Made by a program: the position numbers and the translations under genes
The notes under the pieces: model-generated
What the model was told of the DNA's origin: nothing
What the model saw: only the letters and a program-made list of their open reading frames with translations
The model's database searches: none
Part shown: positions 41,124 through 49,239 of the stretch, one piece after another
Layout of the letters: every line of letters begins with the position of its first letter
Position numbering within the stretch: the stretch's first letter is position 1
Source of the DNA: Bacillota bacterium
Lineage (GTDB): Bacteria; Bacillota; Clostridia; Christensenellales; SZUA-584
NCBI GenBank assembly: GCA_023412005.1
Contig: JAEYOE010000027.1
Location: 27,988-91,987 of the forward strand
DNA length: 64,000 nucleotides
Direction: 5' to 3'

Positions 41124-41794
41124 CGGCTGATGATGCGCCAGCCCATTGCCCCGGCATGGGCTTTGAGCTCCGGCTCGGGGTCCACCGCGACGGGCGTACC
41201 GACGAGCTTAAGTATCGCAAGGTCCGACAGGCTGTCGGCATACGCGGTGCTCCCCTGCCAATCCACATCCGCGGCTCCGAACGCCCCGCTCAGGTGCGTC
41301 GCCTTATCGTCACCGCTGACGATGTCGAGCGGCTGAGACACATCCACGCGTCCGTTCTTATAATGCAGCGCCGTGCCGATGACCGTATCGAAGCCGAGTG
41401 GTAAGCCCACATACTCCATGAACCGCTGAAAACAGCCCGAGAGCAGCACGGTATGAAAGCCATGCTGCTTTGTGATTTTTATCTCGTTCACCACGGCGGC
41501 GTTGAGCCGCGGCAGAATCAGCTGCGCACAGCGCTCAAAGAACGCGTCCACATCCTCCGTCTTCATGCGGCGAAATATAGGCACGAAGCGGTCCATCGCC
41601 TTGCGGCGCACATATTCGCGTGCGTCTCCCTTGTAAAGCCCGAGCTTATAGCGCACGAACATGCCGCCCACCGAGGCGCACGTGCCGACAAAGCGCCGCC
41701 GCCCCATGTGCTGCTTGCTCCACTGCTTTAAGAGGAACGGCAGTGTGTCCTTCGGGAACAGCGTGCCGTCGAAATCGAACACCGCGAGCTTCAT
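41120..41794 (-). CDS. HAD-IB family phosphatase (SerB-like)
   Basis: This 224-residue protein has the HAD motif I AVFDFDGTLFPKDT, a helical cap with RRFVGTCASVGG, motif II LLSGCFQRF, motif III GDDKATH and motif IV AYADSLSDLAIL. The HAD-IB group includes phosphoserine phosphatase and phosphatidylglycerophosphatase-like enzymes; the substrate is not decided by sequence. It lies 8 bp after tex on the same strand and probably shares its transcript. Confidence 0.85.
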   Translation of the reverse strand: MKLAVFDFDGTLFPKDTLPFLLKQWSKQHMGRRRFVGTCASVGGMFVRYKLGLYKGDAREYVRRKAMDRFVPIFRRMKTEDVDAFFERCAQLILPRLNAAVVNEIKITKQHGFHTVLLSGCFQRFMEYVGLPLGFDTVIGTALHYKNGRVDVSQPLDIVSGDDKATHLSGAFGAADVDWQGSTAYADSLSDLAILKLVGTPVAVDPEPELKAHAGAMGWRIISR

Positions 41795-41802
41795 GGTCCT
41801 CC

Positions 41803-43959
41803 TTAGTTTAACGAATTGCCTATATTTTTCATCGTCAGCGCGATGCGCTTCTTACCAACATCCACGCTCAGCACACGCACCTTGACGATATCGCCCGTTT
41901 TCACCACATCCATCGGATGCTTCACGAATCTGTCTGCGATTTGGCTGATGTGCACCAAACCGTCCTGATGCACGCCGATATCCACAAACGCGCCGAAATC
42001 GATCACGTTGCGCACGGTGCCGGTTAACACCATGCCTTCCTTCAGGTCTTCCAGGTGCATCACGTCGGAGCGGAACACAGGCTGCTCAAACGCGTCACGC
42101 GGGTCGCGCCCCGGCTTTTTCAGCTCTTCGAGTATATCCTTGAGCGTCGGTATGCCGATGCCGACCGCACTTGCGAGTGCGTTCACGTTCCACCCGCTTA
42201 TCTGCGCACGCAGCGGCTCTAAATCCTTCTCCTGCTTCACTTTTACGCCCTGAGTCTCAAACAGGCGCGTCACCGCGTCGTAAGACTCCGGATGAATCGC
42301 CGTGGTATCGAGTATGTTCGCCGCGCCGGGAATGCGCAGAAAGCCCGCGCACTGCTCGAACGCCTTGCCGCCAAGCCCCTTCACCTTCTTCAGCTGCGCA
42401 CGGCTTTTGAACCGGCCGTCCGTTTCGCGCATCTCCACTATGTTCTTGGCAACGGTGGGCGATATGCCCGATATGTATTTGAGAAGTGACGGCGACGCCG
42501 TATTCAAATCGACACCCACCGCGTTGACACAGTCTTCCACCACGCCGCCGAGCATTTCCGCGAGGCGCTTTTGGTTCACATCGTGCTGGTATTGCCCCAC
42601 GCCGATGGCTTTGGGGTCTATCTTCACCAGCTCCGCCAGAGGGTCCTGCAGGCGCCGCGCGATGGAGACCGCGCTTCGAAGCGCCACATCGAACTCGGGG
42701 AATTCCTCGGTGCCGAGTGCCGACGCCGAATATACCGACGCGCCCGCTTCGCTGACCACAAGATAATATATTTGCTTTGGCAGCGTTTTTATGAGTTCCG
42801 CAACCACGGCTTCGGTTTCCTTGCTGGCGGTGCCGTTGCCGATCGCGATAATATCGACATTGTGCTTGTCTATCAGCCTCTTCAAATAATCCTTGGCTTT
42901 GGCGGTGTCGTGATGCTCGAGCGTCATGTAGACAACGCCCGTTTCGAGCACCTTGCCCGTTAAATCCACCACGGCCACCTTGTTGCCCGTGCGAAAGCCG
43001 GGGTCAAGCGCGAGCACCGTTTTGCCGTGGACGGGCGGCTGCAGCAGCAGGTTCTTTAAGTTCTCGCCGAACACGCGTATCGCCTGTTCCTCGGCGGTTT
43101 CGGTCAGTTCATTGCGTATTTCGCGCTCGATGGACGGAAATATGAGCCGCTTGTACGCGTCTTCAATGGCCGATTGCAGATACGCGCTCTGCCAGCGCGG
43201 CGCGAATATGACGCGGTGCATCAGCGCCACGGCATCCTGCTCCTCCGCGTCGAGCTTAACGCTCAATATCTTTTCCTTCTCGCCGCGGTTTAATGCGAGC
43301 ACGCGGTGCGGCACGAGCTTGTTCACCGGTTCTTTGAAATCGTAGTACATATCGTAGACGGAGCTTTCCTTGGTTTGCGCTTTACTGATGGCTTCGCCGT
43401 TGCGGCGCACAAACTCGCGCAGCTTGCCACGAAGGTCCGCATCGTCGGAGATCATCTCCGCGATGATATCCAGCGCGCCCGCCACCGCGTCTTGTGCCGA
43501 GGCCACGTCTTTTTCTTCGCTGATATAGTCTTGCGCTAGCGCGAGCACATCCGCGTCGCTTGTTTGCTGCTGCCAGATAACATCTGCCAGCGGCTCAAGG
43601 CCCTTTTCCTTGGCAATGGTGGCGCGGGTGCGGCGTTTGGGGCGGTATGGGCGATAGATATCGTCTATTTCGGTGACGCTTTGCGCGGCGTTGATCTTGG
43701 CGCGAAGGTCATCGGTCAGCTTGCCTTGTTCGTCGATGAGGCGAATCACCTCTTCTTTGCGCTCTTCGAGCTTGCGCAAATAGGCCAATCGGTCGGCGAG
43801 GTCGCGCAGCTGTTCATCGGTTAAAGAGCCGGTGACTTCTTTGCGGTAGCGCGCGATGAAAGGGACGGTGTTGCCTTCGTCGATAAGCGCGATGGCGCTT
43901 TTGGCCTGTTCTTCTTTGATGCCAAGTTCTTTGGCGATTTGGCTGGCAATGCTGATCAT
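41803..43959 (-). CDS. tex: Tex family RNA-binding transcription accessory protein
   Basis: This 718-residue protein has the complete Tex order: N-terminal helical region (IASQIAKELGIKEEQAKSAI), the YqgF-like RNase H fold (VLALDPGFRTGNKVAVVDLT, near residue 325), a helix-hairpin-helix region (LNTASPSLLKYISGISPTVA) and a C-terminal S1 domain (GMVLTGTVRNVIDFGAFVDI). Tex binds RNA and is linked to transcription and RNA turnover. The frame is open upstream to 44070, but ATG 43959 with AAGGAGCCTCTC before it and the standard N-terminus decide the start. Confidence 0.95.
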   Translation of the reverse strand: MISIASQIAKELGIKEEQAKSAIALIDEGNTVPFIARYRKEVTGSLTDEQLRDLADRLAYLRKLEERKEEVIRLIDEQGKLTDDLRAKINAAQSVTEIDDIYRPYRPKRRTRATIAKEKGLEPLADVIWQQQTSDADVLALAQDYISEEKDVASAQDAVAGALDIIAEMISDDADLRGKLREFVRRNGEAISKAQTKESSVYDMYYDFKEPVNKLVPHRVLALNRGEKEKILSVKLDAEEQDAVALMHRVIFAPRWQSAYLQSAIEDAYKRLIFPSIEREIRNELTETAEEQAIRVFGENLKNLLLQPPVHGKTVLALDPGFRTGNKVAVVDLTGKVLETGVVYMTLEHHDTAKAKDYLKRLIDKHNVDIIAIGNGTASKETEAVVAELIKTLPKQIYYLVVSEAGASVYSASALGTEEFPEFDVALRSAVSIARRLQDPLAELVKIDPKAIGVGQYQHDVNQKRLAEMLGGVVEDCVNAVGVDLNTASPSLLKYISGISPTVAKNIVEMRETDGRFKSRAQLKKVKGLGGKAFEQCAGFLRIPGAANILDTTAIHPESYDAVTRLFETQGVKVKQEKDLEPLRAQISGWNVNALASAVGIGIPTLKDILEELKKPGRDPRDAFEQPVFRSDVMHLEDLKEGMVLTGTVRNVIDFGAFVDIGVHQDGLVHISQIADRFVKHPMDVVKTGDIVKVRVLSVDVGKKRIALTMKNIGNSLN

Positions 43960-44180
43960 GAGAGGCTCCTTGCTGTCTTTTTTCGATAAGGAATTATAGC
44001 ATTGGGGCGGCAGGGGGTGCAAGGAGAAAGATGGGATATGGGAGGGATGAGAGAATTCTTCTGGCAGCATGAACGTTTATATATAATTATGGGGTTATTT
44101 CAGCGCAATATTAAGTCGGTTATACTGATGAATATCTCCGTTGTTGGATATGGTATATTTTATGCAAGCAGGATCAAAGT

Positions 44181-45143
44181 TTAAACAATAATTCTACCGT
44201 GTTCCCTGTTAAAAATGTCTTTAATAATTGTCGTAACAATAATAGGATACATCTGTGATGTCTCTTCAGAAATATCCCATGTTCGACCTCCTTCTTCAGG
44301 ATCTGCACCATGATCAGCAGCATTTCTAACTTGGCTGATATATTCTATCATGCCTCTATGCTTTTTAGACAAGATAGATGCCATTGCATTACTTTTTTGA
44401 CCTATCCCAGCTTTACCAACAAGCGAAATCGTATGATCATCTGCTATCTGTTGCAAGAATGACTCAAAAGCATTACCCGCATATAGAATCGGAGCCTTGG
44501 GGTCGGTGCTTATATTTTGTATCATACTATACGCATCAGACAATGGACTGAAAACATTGTCTTTATTTAAATACTCATATATATTATCTCCTAATTGTTG
44601 ACGCAATGCATTATCATCATTAGCTTTAAACTTTAATGCAAGTTCTAGGATTTCCAGATATGAGACCTCATCATGATTTAATTTGTATGAATTTGCACCA
44701 TCATTAAGCATTGATTTGCAATAAGTTGCAATACTAATAATAGTATTTTTAATATCTTTATATGTTGAATTCATAGAATATAAGAGTTTAACCTGTCTTG
44801 CAGCTGCATCAATTGAGTTGGTATAGGCAAGCCTCACTTTAAATGCAATATATGGTTCATATTGTTCAAGAACAAGACGCATTACCGCAGCTTTATGATT
44901 ATCATTTCTTGCTGATACAATAAGCCGAGCTAAAAAAGAATTACTTGAGTAGAACAACGTAGTTGGATCATATGAAATTAATCCTAATTCTTGCGCCATT
45001 AGCAACGCATTATCAGCTTGAGATAACGAAATATCTGCAAATTCACAAATGAACGTCTTTGAACATTCAAACGGTTTTGCTAAAACTGCATCTATAACCC
45101 CTACTATATCCTCGGCAGGTGTGAAAACAATACTATATTGCAT
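44181..45143 (-). CDS. HEPN-domain protein, candidate defence toxin
   Basis: This 320-residue protein is AT-rich. Residues about 1-240 are helical and unrecognised. Residues 240-320 contain the segment AMASILSKKHRGMIEYISQV then RNAADHGADPEEGGR, with the RX4H motif at R273-H278 characteristic of HEPN ribonuclease toxins and of C-terminal abortive-infection (Abi_C-like) domains. Such domains cleave RNA in many antiphage systems. The partner gene 45162-45851 lies 18 bp upstream. There is no signal peptide or transmembrane segment. It is bounded by housekeeping genes (tex on one side, a membrane methyltransferase on the other), which fits an inserted cassette. The motif is seen; activity is inference. 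Confidence 0.65.
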   Translation of the reverse strand: MQYSIVFTPAEDIVGVIDAVLAKPFECSKTFICEFADISLSQADNALLMAQELGLISYDPTTLFYSSNSFLARLIVSARNDNHKAAVMRLVLEQYEPYIAFKVRLAYTNSIDAAARQVKLLYSMNSTYKDIKNTIISIATYCKSMLNDGANSYKLNHDEVSYLEILELALKFKANDDNALRQQLGDNIYEYLNKDNVFSPLSDAYSMIQNISTDPKAPILYAGNAFESFLQQIADDHTISLVGKAGIGQKSNAMASILSKKHRGMIEYISQVRNAADHGADPEEGGRTWDISEETSQMYPIIVTTIIKDIFNREHGRIIV

Positions 45144-45161
45144 AGATAAATATCCCCAAAA

Positions 45162-45851
45162 TTAACGAAGACCCTCGACTAATTTCTTTATTTTATCTGA
45201 GAGGGTATCAAGTTCATTCTCTTTAACATCAATGTTAATATTAATTGTTATATTTAATCCTGAACTCTGCATCTGCTTAGACTCTATCACCGAGACATAA
45301 TCAATATTGGGACTATTATCAACCGACTCTCTACAAGTTTCTTCTACTCCATCATCTTGAATCTCACAAGCTGATATTTTCCCATCTTGCTCGATTATTA
45401 GATTAGCATACTTAAGGATTTCTATTATTGTATTTGCCCCTGCTCGCGTATTATTATTTGTGTTGCTGCCAGATGAGTATAATATATGATTGACAAAACT
45501 ACTTTTTTCCATGCCATTTCGGATTCTAATAGCTGAAAGCATTCGTGTTAAGAACTCATTTTTTAATATAATTCCAACCCAAATCTTTGCTACTTCACTT
45601 TCCATCTTCAACGTATATGCTCTTCCTAAATTATTACCGAGTTCCGTTGGAGCCTTTTTATTTCCATCAGAGATAATTTCTGTTTGTACTAAAAAAGCAT
45701 TATTCCTACTTACTACTGTCTTATCCATTCCTGCAGTTTGGGCTATCATATCAAGTGACATAGCTTGACCATTTTTTGCTGTTGAATAGGCTTTTATTAT
45801 TTTAACAAGTTCTTCATATGATGAGCCAGGAAGTTTAAAGTTTTCGGCCAT
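45162..45851 (-). CDS. Winged-helix-like partner of the HEPN protein
   Basis: This 229-residue protein has at its N-terminus (residues 8-60) a helix-turn-helix (ELVKIIKAYSTAKNGQAMSL, then DMIAQTAGMDKTVVSRNNAF) of the winged-helix type. The middle is helical (residues 75-150). The C-terminus has a Thr/Ile beta strand LNITININIDVKENELDTLS followed by a helix. It could be DNA-binding, or a protein-protein adaptor that restrains the HEPN subunit. The ATG has ACGGAGGAAATT upstream and a good promoter lies at 45924. It is not a known family to me; DUF5343-like proteins share the layout. Confidence 0.55.
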   Translation of the reverse strand: MAENFKLPGSSYEELVKIIKAYSTAKNGQAMSLDMIAQTAGMDKTVVSRNNAFLVQTEIISDGNKKAPTELGNNLGRAYTLKMESEVAKIWVGIILKNEFLTRMLSAIRIRNGMEKSSFVNHILYSSGSNTNNNTRAGANTIIEILKYANLIIEQDGKISACEIQDDGVEETCRESVDNSPNIDYVSVIESKQMQSSGLNITININIDVKENELDTLSDKIKKLVEGLR

Positions 45852-45923
45852 AATTTCCTCCGTTAATGTTTGGCATCCATCACCATTACTCTATATGGCT
45901 GGTGCAAATTATATTATTTAACT

Positions 45924-45952
45924 ATTATATCAAATATTTTTTTAAGTATCAA
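45924..45952 (-). promoter_or_regulatory. Sigma-A promoter of the HEPN/wHTH pair
   Basis: On the minus strand TTGATA (45947-45952) and TATAAT (45924-45929) have a 17-bp spacer, about 75 bp before the start at 45851. The pair should therefore be expressed constitutively as one unit. Confidence 0.7.
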
Positions 45953-46031
45953 TTATATTCTATGTCTTATCCCCTTATCCGACATAAAAAAGACAGCATT
46001 CCTGCTGCCTTCCAGACGAAAATTAATCCCT

Positions 46032-46490
46032 CTACAAAAACGGAATCAGTATCGTTTTCTCGTACTCCGTATACGCCTGCCCGAACGTCTCCTTAAGCGC
46101 CCTGTGCTCCTTGCGCGTAAACACCTTATACGCGATAAACGCCGGAATCACAGTGCTCAGCCCCAGCCATGAATTCACTACCAGCATAATGCCGGGCAGC
46201 ATCAAGATAATTTGCGAGATATACATCGGGTTTCGCACAATATGATATAGCCCTGTTGTCGCCAGTCTGCCCTCATAGCGCGCGCGCAGCATGGCAGACA
46301 TTGCGATGATGTCGGCAATCAGCCCGATCGTGAACAGGATAGCACCAACCGCATTCAAAAGAATACTGTTCTCCATTGTAATGCGAAACATAGGCGCGAG
46401 CTTTTGATCGACGATCAGCGCCGCGAAAAGATAGATGAGTGTAACAATAAGGATTTTGACACCGGCGCAGCCTTTGATACGGTTTCCCAT
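46032..46490 (-). CDS. Isoprenylcysteine carboxyl methyltransferase-like membrane protein
   Basis: This 152-residue polytopic membrane protein has four hydrophobic segments. The conserved end of the ICMT/PEMT family is visible: GLYHIVRNPMYISQIILMLP (residues 81-100), then a final EHRALKETFGQAYTEYEK block, where SAM-dependent methylation takes place in characterised members. Bacterial members methylate unknown substrates. The ATG at 46490 has GGAGACATTT upstream. It is adjacent to the HEPN pair, with no visible functional link. Confidence 0.8.
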   Translation of the reverse strand: MGNRIKGCAGVKILIVTLIYLFAALIVDQKLAPMFRITMENSILLNAVGAILFTIGLIADIIAMSAMLRARYEGRLATTGLYHIVRNPMYISQIILMLPGIMLVVNSWLGLSTVIPAFIAYKVFTRKEHRALKETFGQAYTEYEKTILIPFL

Positions 46491-46616
46491 AATAAATGTC
46501 TCCGTTATTATTAATAAGAATCGAACAAGTGAACTATATCAAATTCTACACAATATTTCAATAAATACCCTTCTCAAACATACATAATACTAGTTAGGCA
46601 ACCGCTTCAACCATGG

Positions 46617-46690
46617 GATTCCTCCAATCGCTAACGCTCCGTCGGAATGACACAAATGCCTTCGTTACCGCTCAGTCGGAGTGACAAACA
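46617..46690. repeat. Short dispersed repeat with GGARTGACA words
   Basis: GGATTCCTCCAATCGCTAACGCTCCGTCGGAATGACA is followed by CGCTCAGTCGGAGTGACA. It resembles the stretch at 39855-39965. The gap 46491-46876 contains no gene other than the downstream promoter. Confidence 0.4.
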
Positions 46691-46703
46691 TATATGTTCT
46701 GTT

Positions 46704-46730
46704 ACAGTTTTCCACGCCGCGCATACAATA
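46704..46730 (+). promoter_or_regulatory. Sigma-K-like promoter of the Pro-rich protein gene
   Basis: AC (46704-46705), a 16-bp spacer and CATACAATA (46722-46730) match the sigma-K pattern AC-N16/17-CATANNNTA, which drives late mother-cell genes such as coat proteins. The gene start at 46877 lies about 140 bp downstream, so the leader is longer than usual. Confidence 0.5.
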
Positions 46731-46876
46731 ATATCAGCCGGATTTTGTATACCCAATAATCCGCGAGAATTGATATGCACAGTCATCAGCGCTATAAACA
46801 TACAAAACTGCGGTGCAGCAGCCCGTTTTTCAGCGCTTATGAAAAAAGACTGTCCAACCTGTTTTGGAGGTAAATA

Positions 46877-47389
46877 ATGAACCCGTATTACGAAGACTTT
46901 TTATATAACAGGCAAATCGCACAACGGCCCCCCGGAATGCCGCCTCCCATGCCTATGCCGACGCCGATGGAGCCGATGTTGCCAGGGCTGCCGGAGCAGC
47001 CACTGGTACCGCCGATACCACCGATGCCGGGGCCGAGACCGCCAAGGCCAAGGCCGCCCATGCAGGGACCGAGACCACCGATGCCGGGACCGAGGCCGCC
47101 GATGCCAAGACCGCCGATGCCAAGGCCGCCAAGACCGAGGCCGGTACCGATACCGGTTCCAGTGCCGATACCGCAACCGCGTCGCCCGCTCAACGTCTAT
47201 CTTTGCAGATATTACAGCGCAACGGAGGATGTGAACTATTGTCAATATACAGTGGCATTTGGGGATGTGCCATTCCCCTTAAGCCCTGAGTGCAGCACAT
47301 TTGTCGCGGGCCCCTTCTATAGCATGCGAGACGCCGATGCGTATATCGAATCGCTTGGTGTCAGAAGAGGTCAGACTTTCATGTGCTAA
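46877..47389 (+). CDS. Pro-rich, probable spore-surface protein
   Basis: This 170-residue protein consists of a short N-terminus (MNPYYEDFLYNRQIAQRPPG), a region of about 75 residues made of repeats of the PMPGPRPP type (residues 19-100), and a folded C-terminal domain of about 65 residues with four Cys (YLCRYYSATEDVNYCQYTVA ... SPECSTF ... TFMC) and the phrase SMRDADAYIESLG. Pro/Met/Gly-rich proteins with short repeats are typical of spore coats and exosporia. TGGAGGTAAATA precedes the ATG, and a sigma-K-like promoter lies upstream. The repeat region has unusual base use (PuPyGCC runs), which also makes the antisense frames look coding. Confidence 0.7.
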   Translation: MNPYYEDFLYNRQIAQRPPGMPPPMPMPTPMEPMLPGLPEQPLVPPIPPMPGPRPPRPRPPMQGPRPPMPGPRPPMPRPPMPRPPRPRPVPIPVPVPIPQPRRPLNVYLCRYYSATEDVNYCQYTVAFGDVPFPLSPECSTFVAGPFYSMRDADAYIESLGVRRGQTFMC

Positions 47390-47444
47390 GGCTAACACGT
47401 CGCTCAAGCAAAATGGCATATGCGGGTTGCCTGATGGCAATAGT

Positions 47445-47477
47445 AAAGCGCCGATTCTAAAAGATTCGGCGCTTTTC
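47445..47477 (+). terminator. Intrinsic terminator
   Basis: AAAGCGCCGA (47445-47454) pairs with TCGGCGCTTT (47466-47475), followed by TT. It ends the Pro-rich gene. Confidence 0.85.
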
Positions 47478-47515
47478 ATTTAAGAAAGCTAGGAACGCCT
47501 TCGTCACGTCACTTT

Positions 47516-48691
47516 TCAGTAGTTAATCGCCTTGCGCACCATCGCGCCCTTGAGCTTCTTCATCACCCTGCTGCCCTTCACCACCAAAGCATCAAGGTCA
47601 GTTGGATACTGCGTCAGCAGCTCATACCCATCTTTGGTGACCAGCACCGTATCCGAATGCCGAAACCCGCCGATCTCCTCAAAATAAACTGCAGGCTCTA
47701 TGCTGATCACCATGTTTTCCTCCAGCACATCGCCGCTGCCCGCCGAAATCCACGGCTGCTCATGGTTCCCAAGCCCAATGCCGTGCCCCGTGCGGTGAAT
47801 GATGTTGGCCTCATACCCTTTGCTCTTAAAAGCTGCCTGCGTCGCCGCATCGATTTCCGCGCACGGCACGCCCGGCTTCACCATTTTCAGCGCCGTCTCG
47901 CGCGCCTGCATCATCACGAAGAACAGTTCCTTGTCCCGCTCACTCGGGTTGCCGATAAACACGGTACGCTCACACTCGGCGGCATAGCCGTTCACGCGGT
48001 TGTAGCTCATCAGCACAATCGGCCCCTGGCCCATAACCGAATGAAAATCAGGCACGCTGTGCGGCTGTGCGCTTTTCGGCGCAGGCCAGCCTGCCGTTAA
48101 AAAGCTGCAGTTCAAATAATCGTACACACCCGTTTTTATCACGCCGGTCTGTATCTGCCTCGCGGGCATCACGGTTTCAATCACAGAACAACCCTTGTAT
48201 ATGCTGCCGTGCAGCGCTTTCATGCCTTTGTCCGTCCACGCTGCCGCGCTGCGAATCGCCGCTATTTCCTCCGGTTCCTTCACCATGCGCATGGTTAATA
48301 TGGCATCCGAAACAACCGCGTCTATCACTTGGAGCCGGTCGCGCTTCGATATCGACAGCTCCGGTTCAATGCCCACGCGCTTGCATCCGCTCAGCATGTC
48401 GTTTAATATGTCATACCAGTTTTCGCCCTGCAGCGTCGGATACTCAAAATAATACCGAATGTGCCCCGCGGTCTGCACCTTTTTCATATGTTCGTATTCA
48501 AGATACGGCACCAGCAGATCGAAAGGCCCCTGCTGCTTCACAACAATGAAGAACGGCCGCTCTATCGGCTGATACGACACACCGGAGAAATAATAGATGG
48601 AATCCTGCGTTGATATCACAAACGCATCAAGTTCTTGCTGCTTCATGGCCTGCTGCAATTTAGCAAGCCGCCCACTATAATTGAATGTCAT
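47516..48691 (-). CDS. M24-fold protein with degraded metal site (creatinase-like)
   Basis: This 391-residue protein has the prolidase/creatinase 'pita-bread' layout: an N-terminal creatinase_N-like domain (residues 1-135) and a C-terminal domain with RTGHGIGLGNHE (H303) and ENMVISIEPAVY (E332). Three of the usual five metal ligands are missing: the Asp pair of the GY-x-sD segment is replaced (NGYAAECERT) and the final Glu is Ser346 (RHSDTVL). This pattern occurs in creatinase, which works without metal, so the protein is more likely a hydrolase of that kind or a pseudoenzyme than an aminopeptidase P. The ATG overlaps the stop of the preceding gene by 4 bp, tying it to the ABC operon. Confidence 0.8.
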   Translation of the reverse strand: MTFNYSGRLAKLQQAMKQQELDAFVISTQDSIYYFSGVSYQPIERPFFIVVKQQGPFDLLVPYLEYEHMKKVQTAGHIRYYFEYPTLQGENWYDILNDMLSGCKRVGIEPELSISKRDRLQVIDAVVSDAILTMRMVKEPEEIAAIRSAAAWTDKGMKALHGSIYKGCSVIETVMPARQIQTGVIKTGVYDYLNCSFLTAGWPAPKSAQPHSVPDFHSVMGQGPIVLMSYNRVNGYAAECERTVFIGNPSERDKELFFVMMQARETALKMVKPGVPCAEIDAATQAAFKSKGYEANIIHRTGHGIGLGNHEQPWISAGSGDVLEENMVISIEPAVYFEEIGGFRHSDTVLVTKDGYELLTQYPTDLDALVVKGSRVMKKLKGAMVRKAINY

Positions 48692-49239
48692 GCCGTCTCC
48701 CCCAACGCTTTGCTTATATCATCCAGCAGAGAATCCCGCAGCTCCAGTAACGCGTCCATATCCACGTCCATGCGCTCGGCGATATATTCCTCGGGCGTCA
48801 GCATATACGAATGCGCCGATGCGTACTCATACGTCTCGCGGATGATGCCCTCGCACTTAAACAGCTTGCACAGCTGCCCTTCGAGGCCCTGCACCGGCGA
48901 GCTCATCGAGAGGTTTTCCATCATACGCTTAAAATCGCTGTCGTCCTTCGTGTACTCCTCCACATAATCCATCGCCAAGAGCGTCGCCTCATCCACCGCC
49001 TGCGCCGCATCGCCGAGCGCATCAAACGCGCCCTGCTCCGTTTCGTCAGTCATCAGCGCTTCGCACTTTTGCAGCCTTAAATCCAGCTTCTTCGCGTAAA
49101 ATAGCCGCAGCAGCGCCGTCTGAACGTCAATCGGCAGGTCACCGTCAAGGCGCTCCGCCGCTTCAAACGCCATGATGTCCTGCGCGAGCTTTGCATATTT
49201 TTGAGCCGTTTCAAGAATTCTATCATCCATCGTCATCAC
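48688..49239 (-). CDS. Uncharacterised all-helical protein in the ABC operon (183 aa)
   Basis: This is an acidic, helical protein with no signal peptide (ETAQKYAKLAQDIMAFEAAE, TLLAMDYVEEYTKDDSDFKR). It starts within a cluster GTG-ATG-ACG-ATG just after the permease stop (TGATG overlap), so ATG 49236 or 49230 may be used instead of GTG 49239. It overlaps the M24-type gene by 4 bp. There is no family I recognise; its place between an exporter and a creatinase-like protein suggests a shared pathway, perhaps handling of an exported peptide. Confidence 0.65.
   Translation of the reverse strand: MMTMDDRILETAQKYAKLAQDIMAFEAAERLDGDLPIDVQTALLRLFYAKKLDLRLQKCEALMTDETEQGAFDALGDAAQAVDEATLLAMDYVEEYTKDDSDFKRMMENLSMSSPVQGLEGQLCKLFKCEGIIRETYEYASAHSYMLTPEEYIAERMDVDMDALLELRDSLLDDISKALGETA

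Noticed and set aside
44181..45851. Prophage remnant suspected from AT-rich composition
   Set aside because: No integrase, structural or lysis gene and no attachment-site repeats are visible; a small defence cassette explains the data better.
46888..47245. Gly/Arg-rich antisense frames opposite the Pro-rich gene
   Set aside because: They are shadows of the CCGATGCC-type repeat; the plus-strand gene has the ribosome binding site, promoter and terminator.
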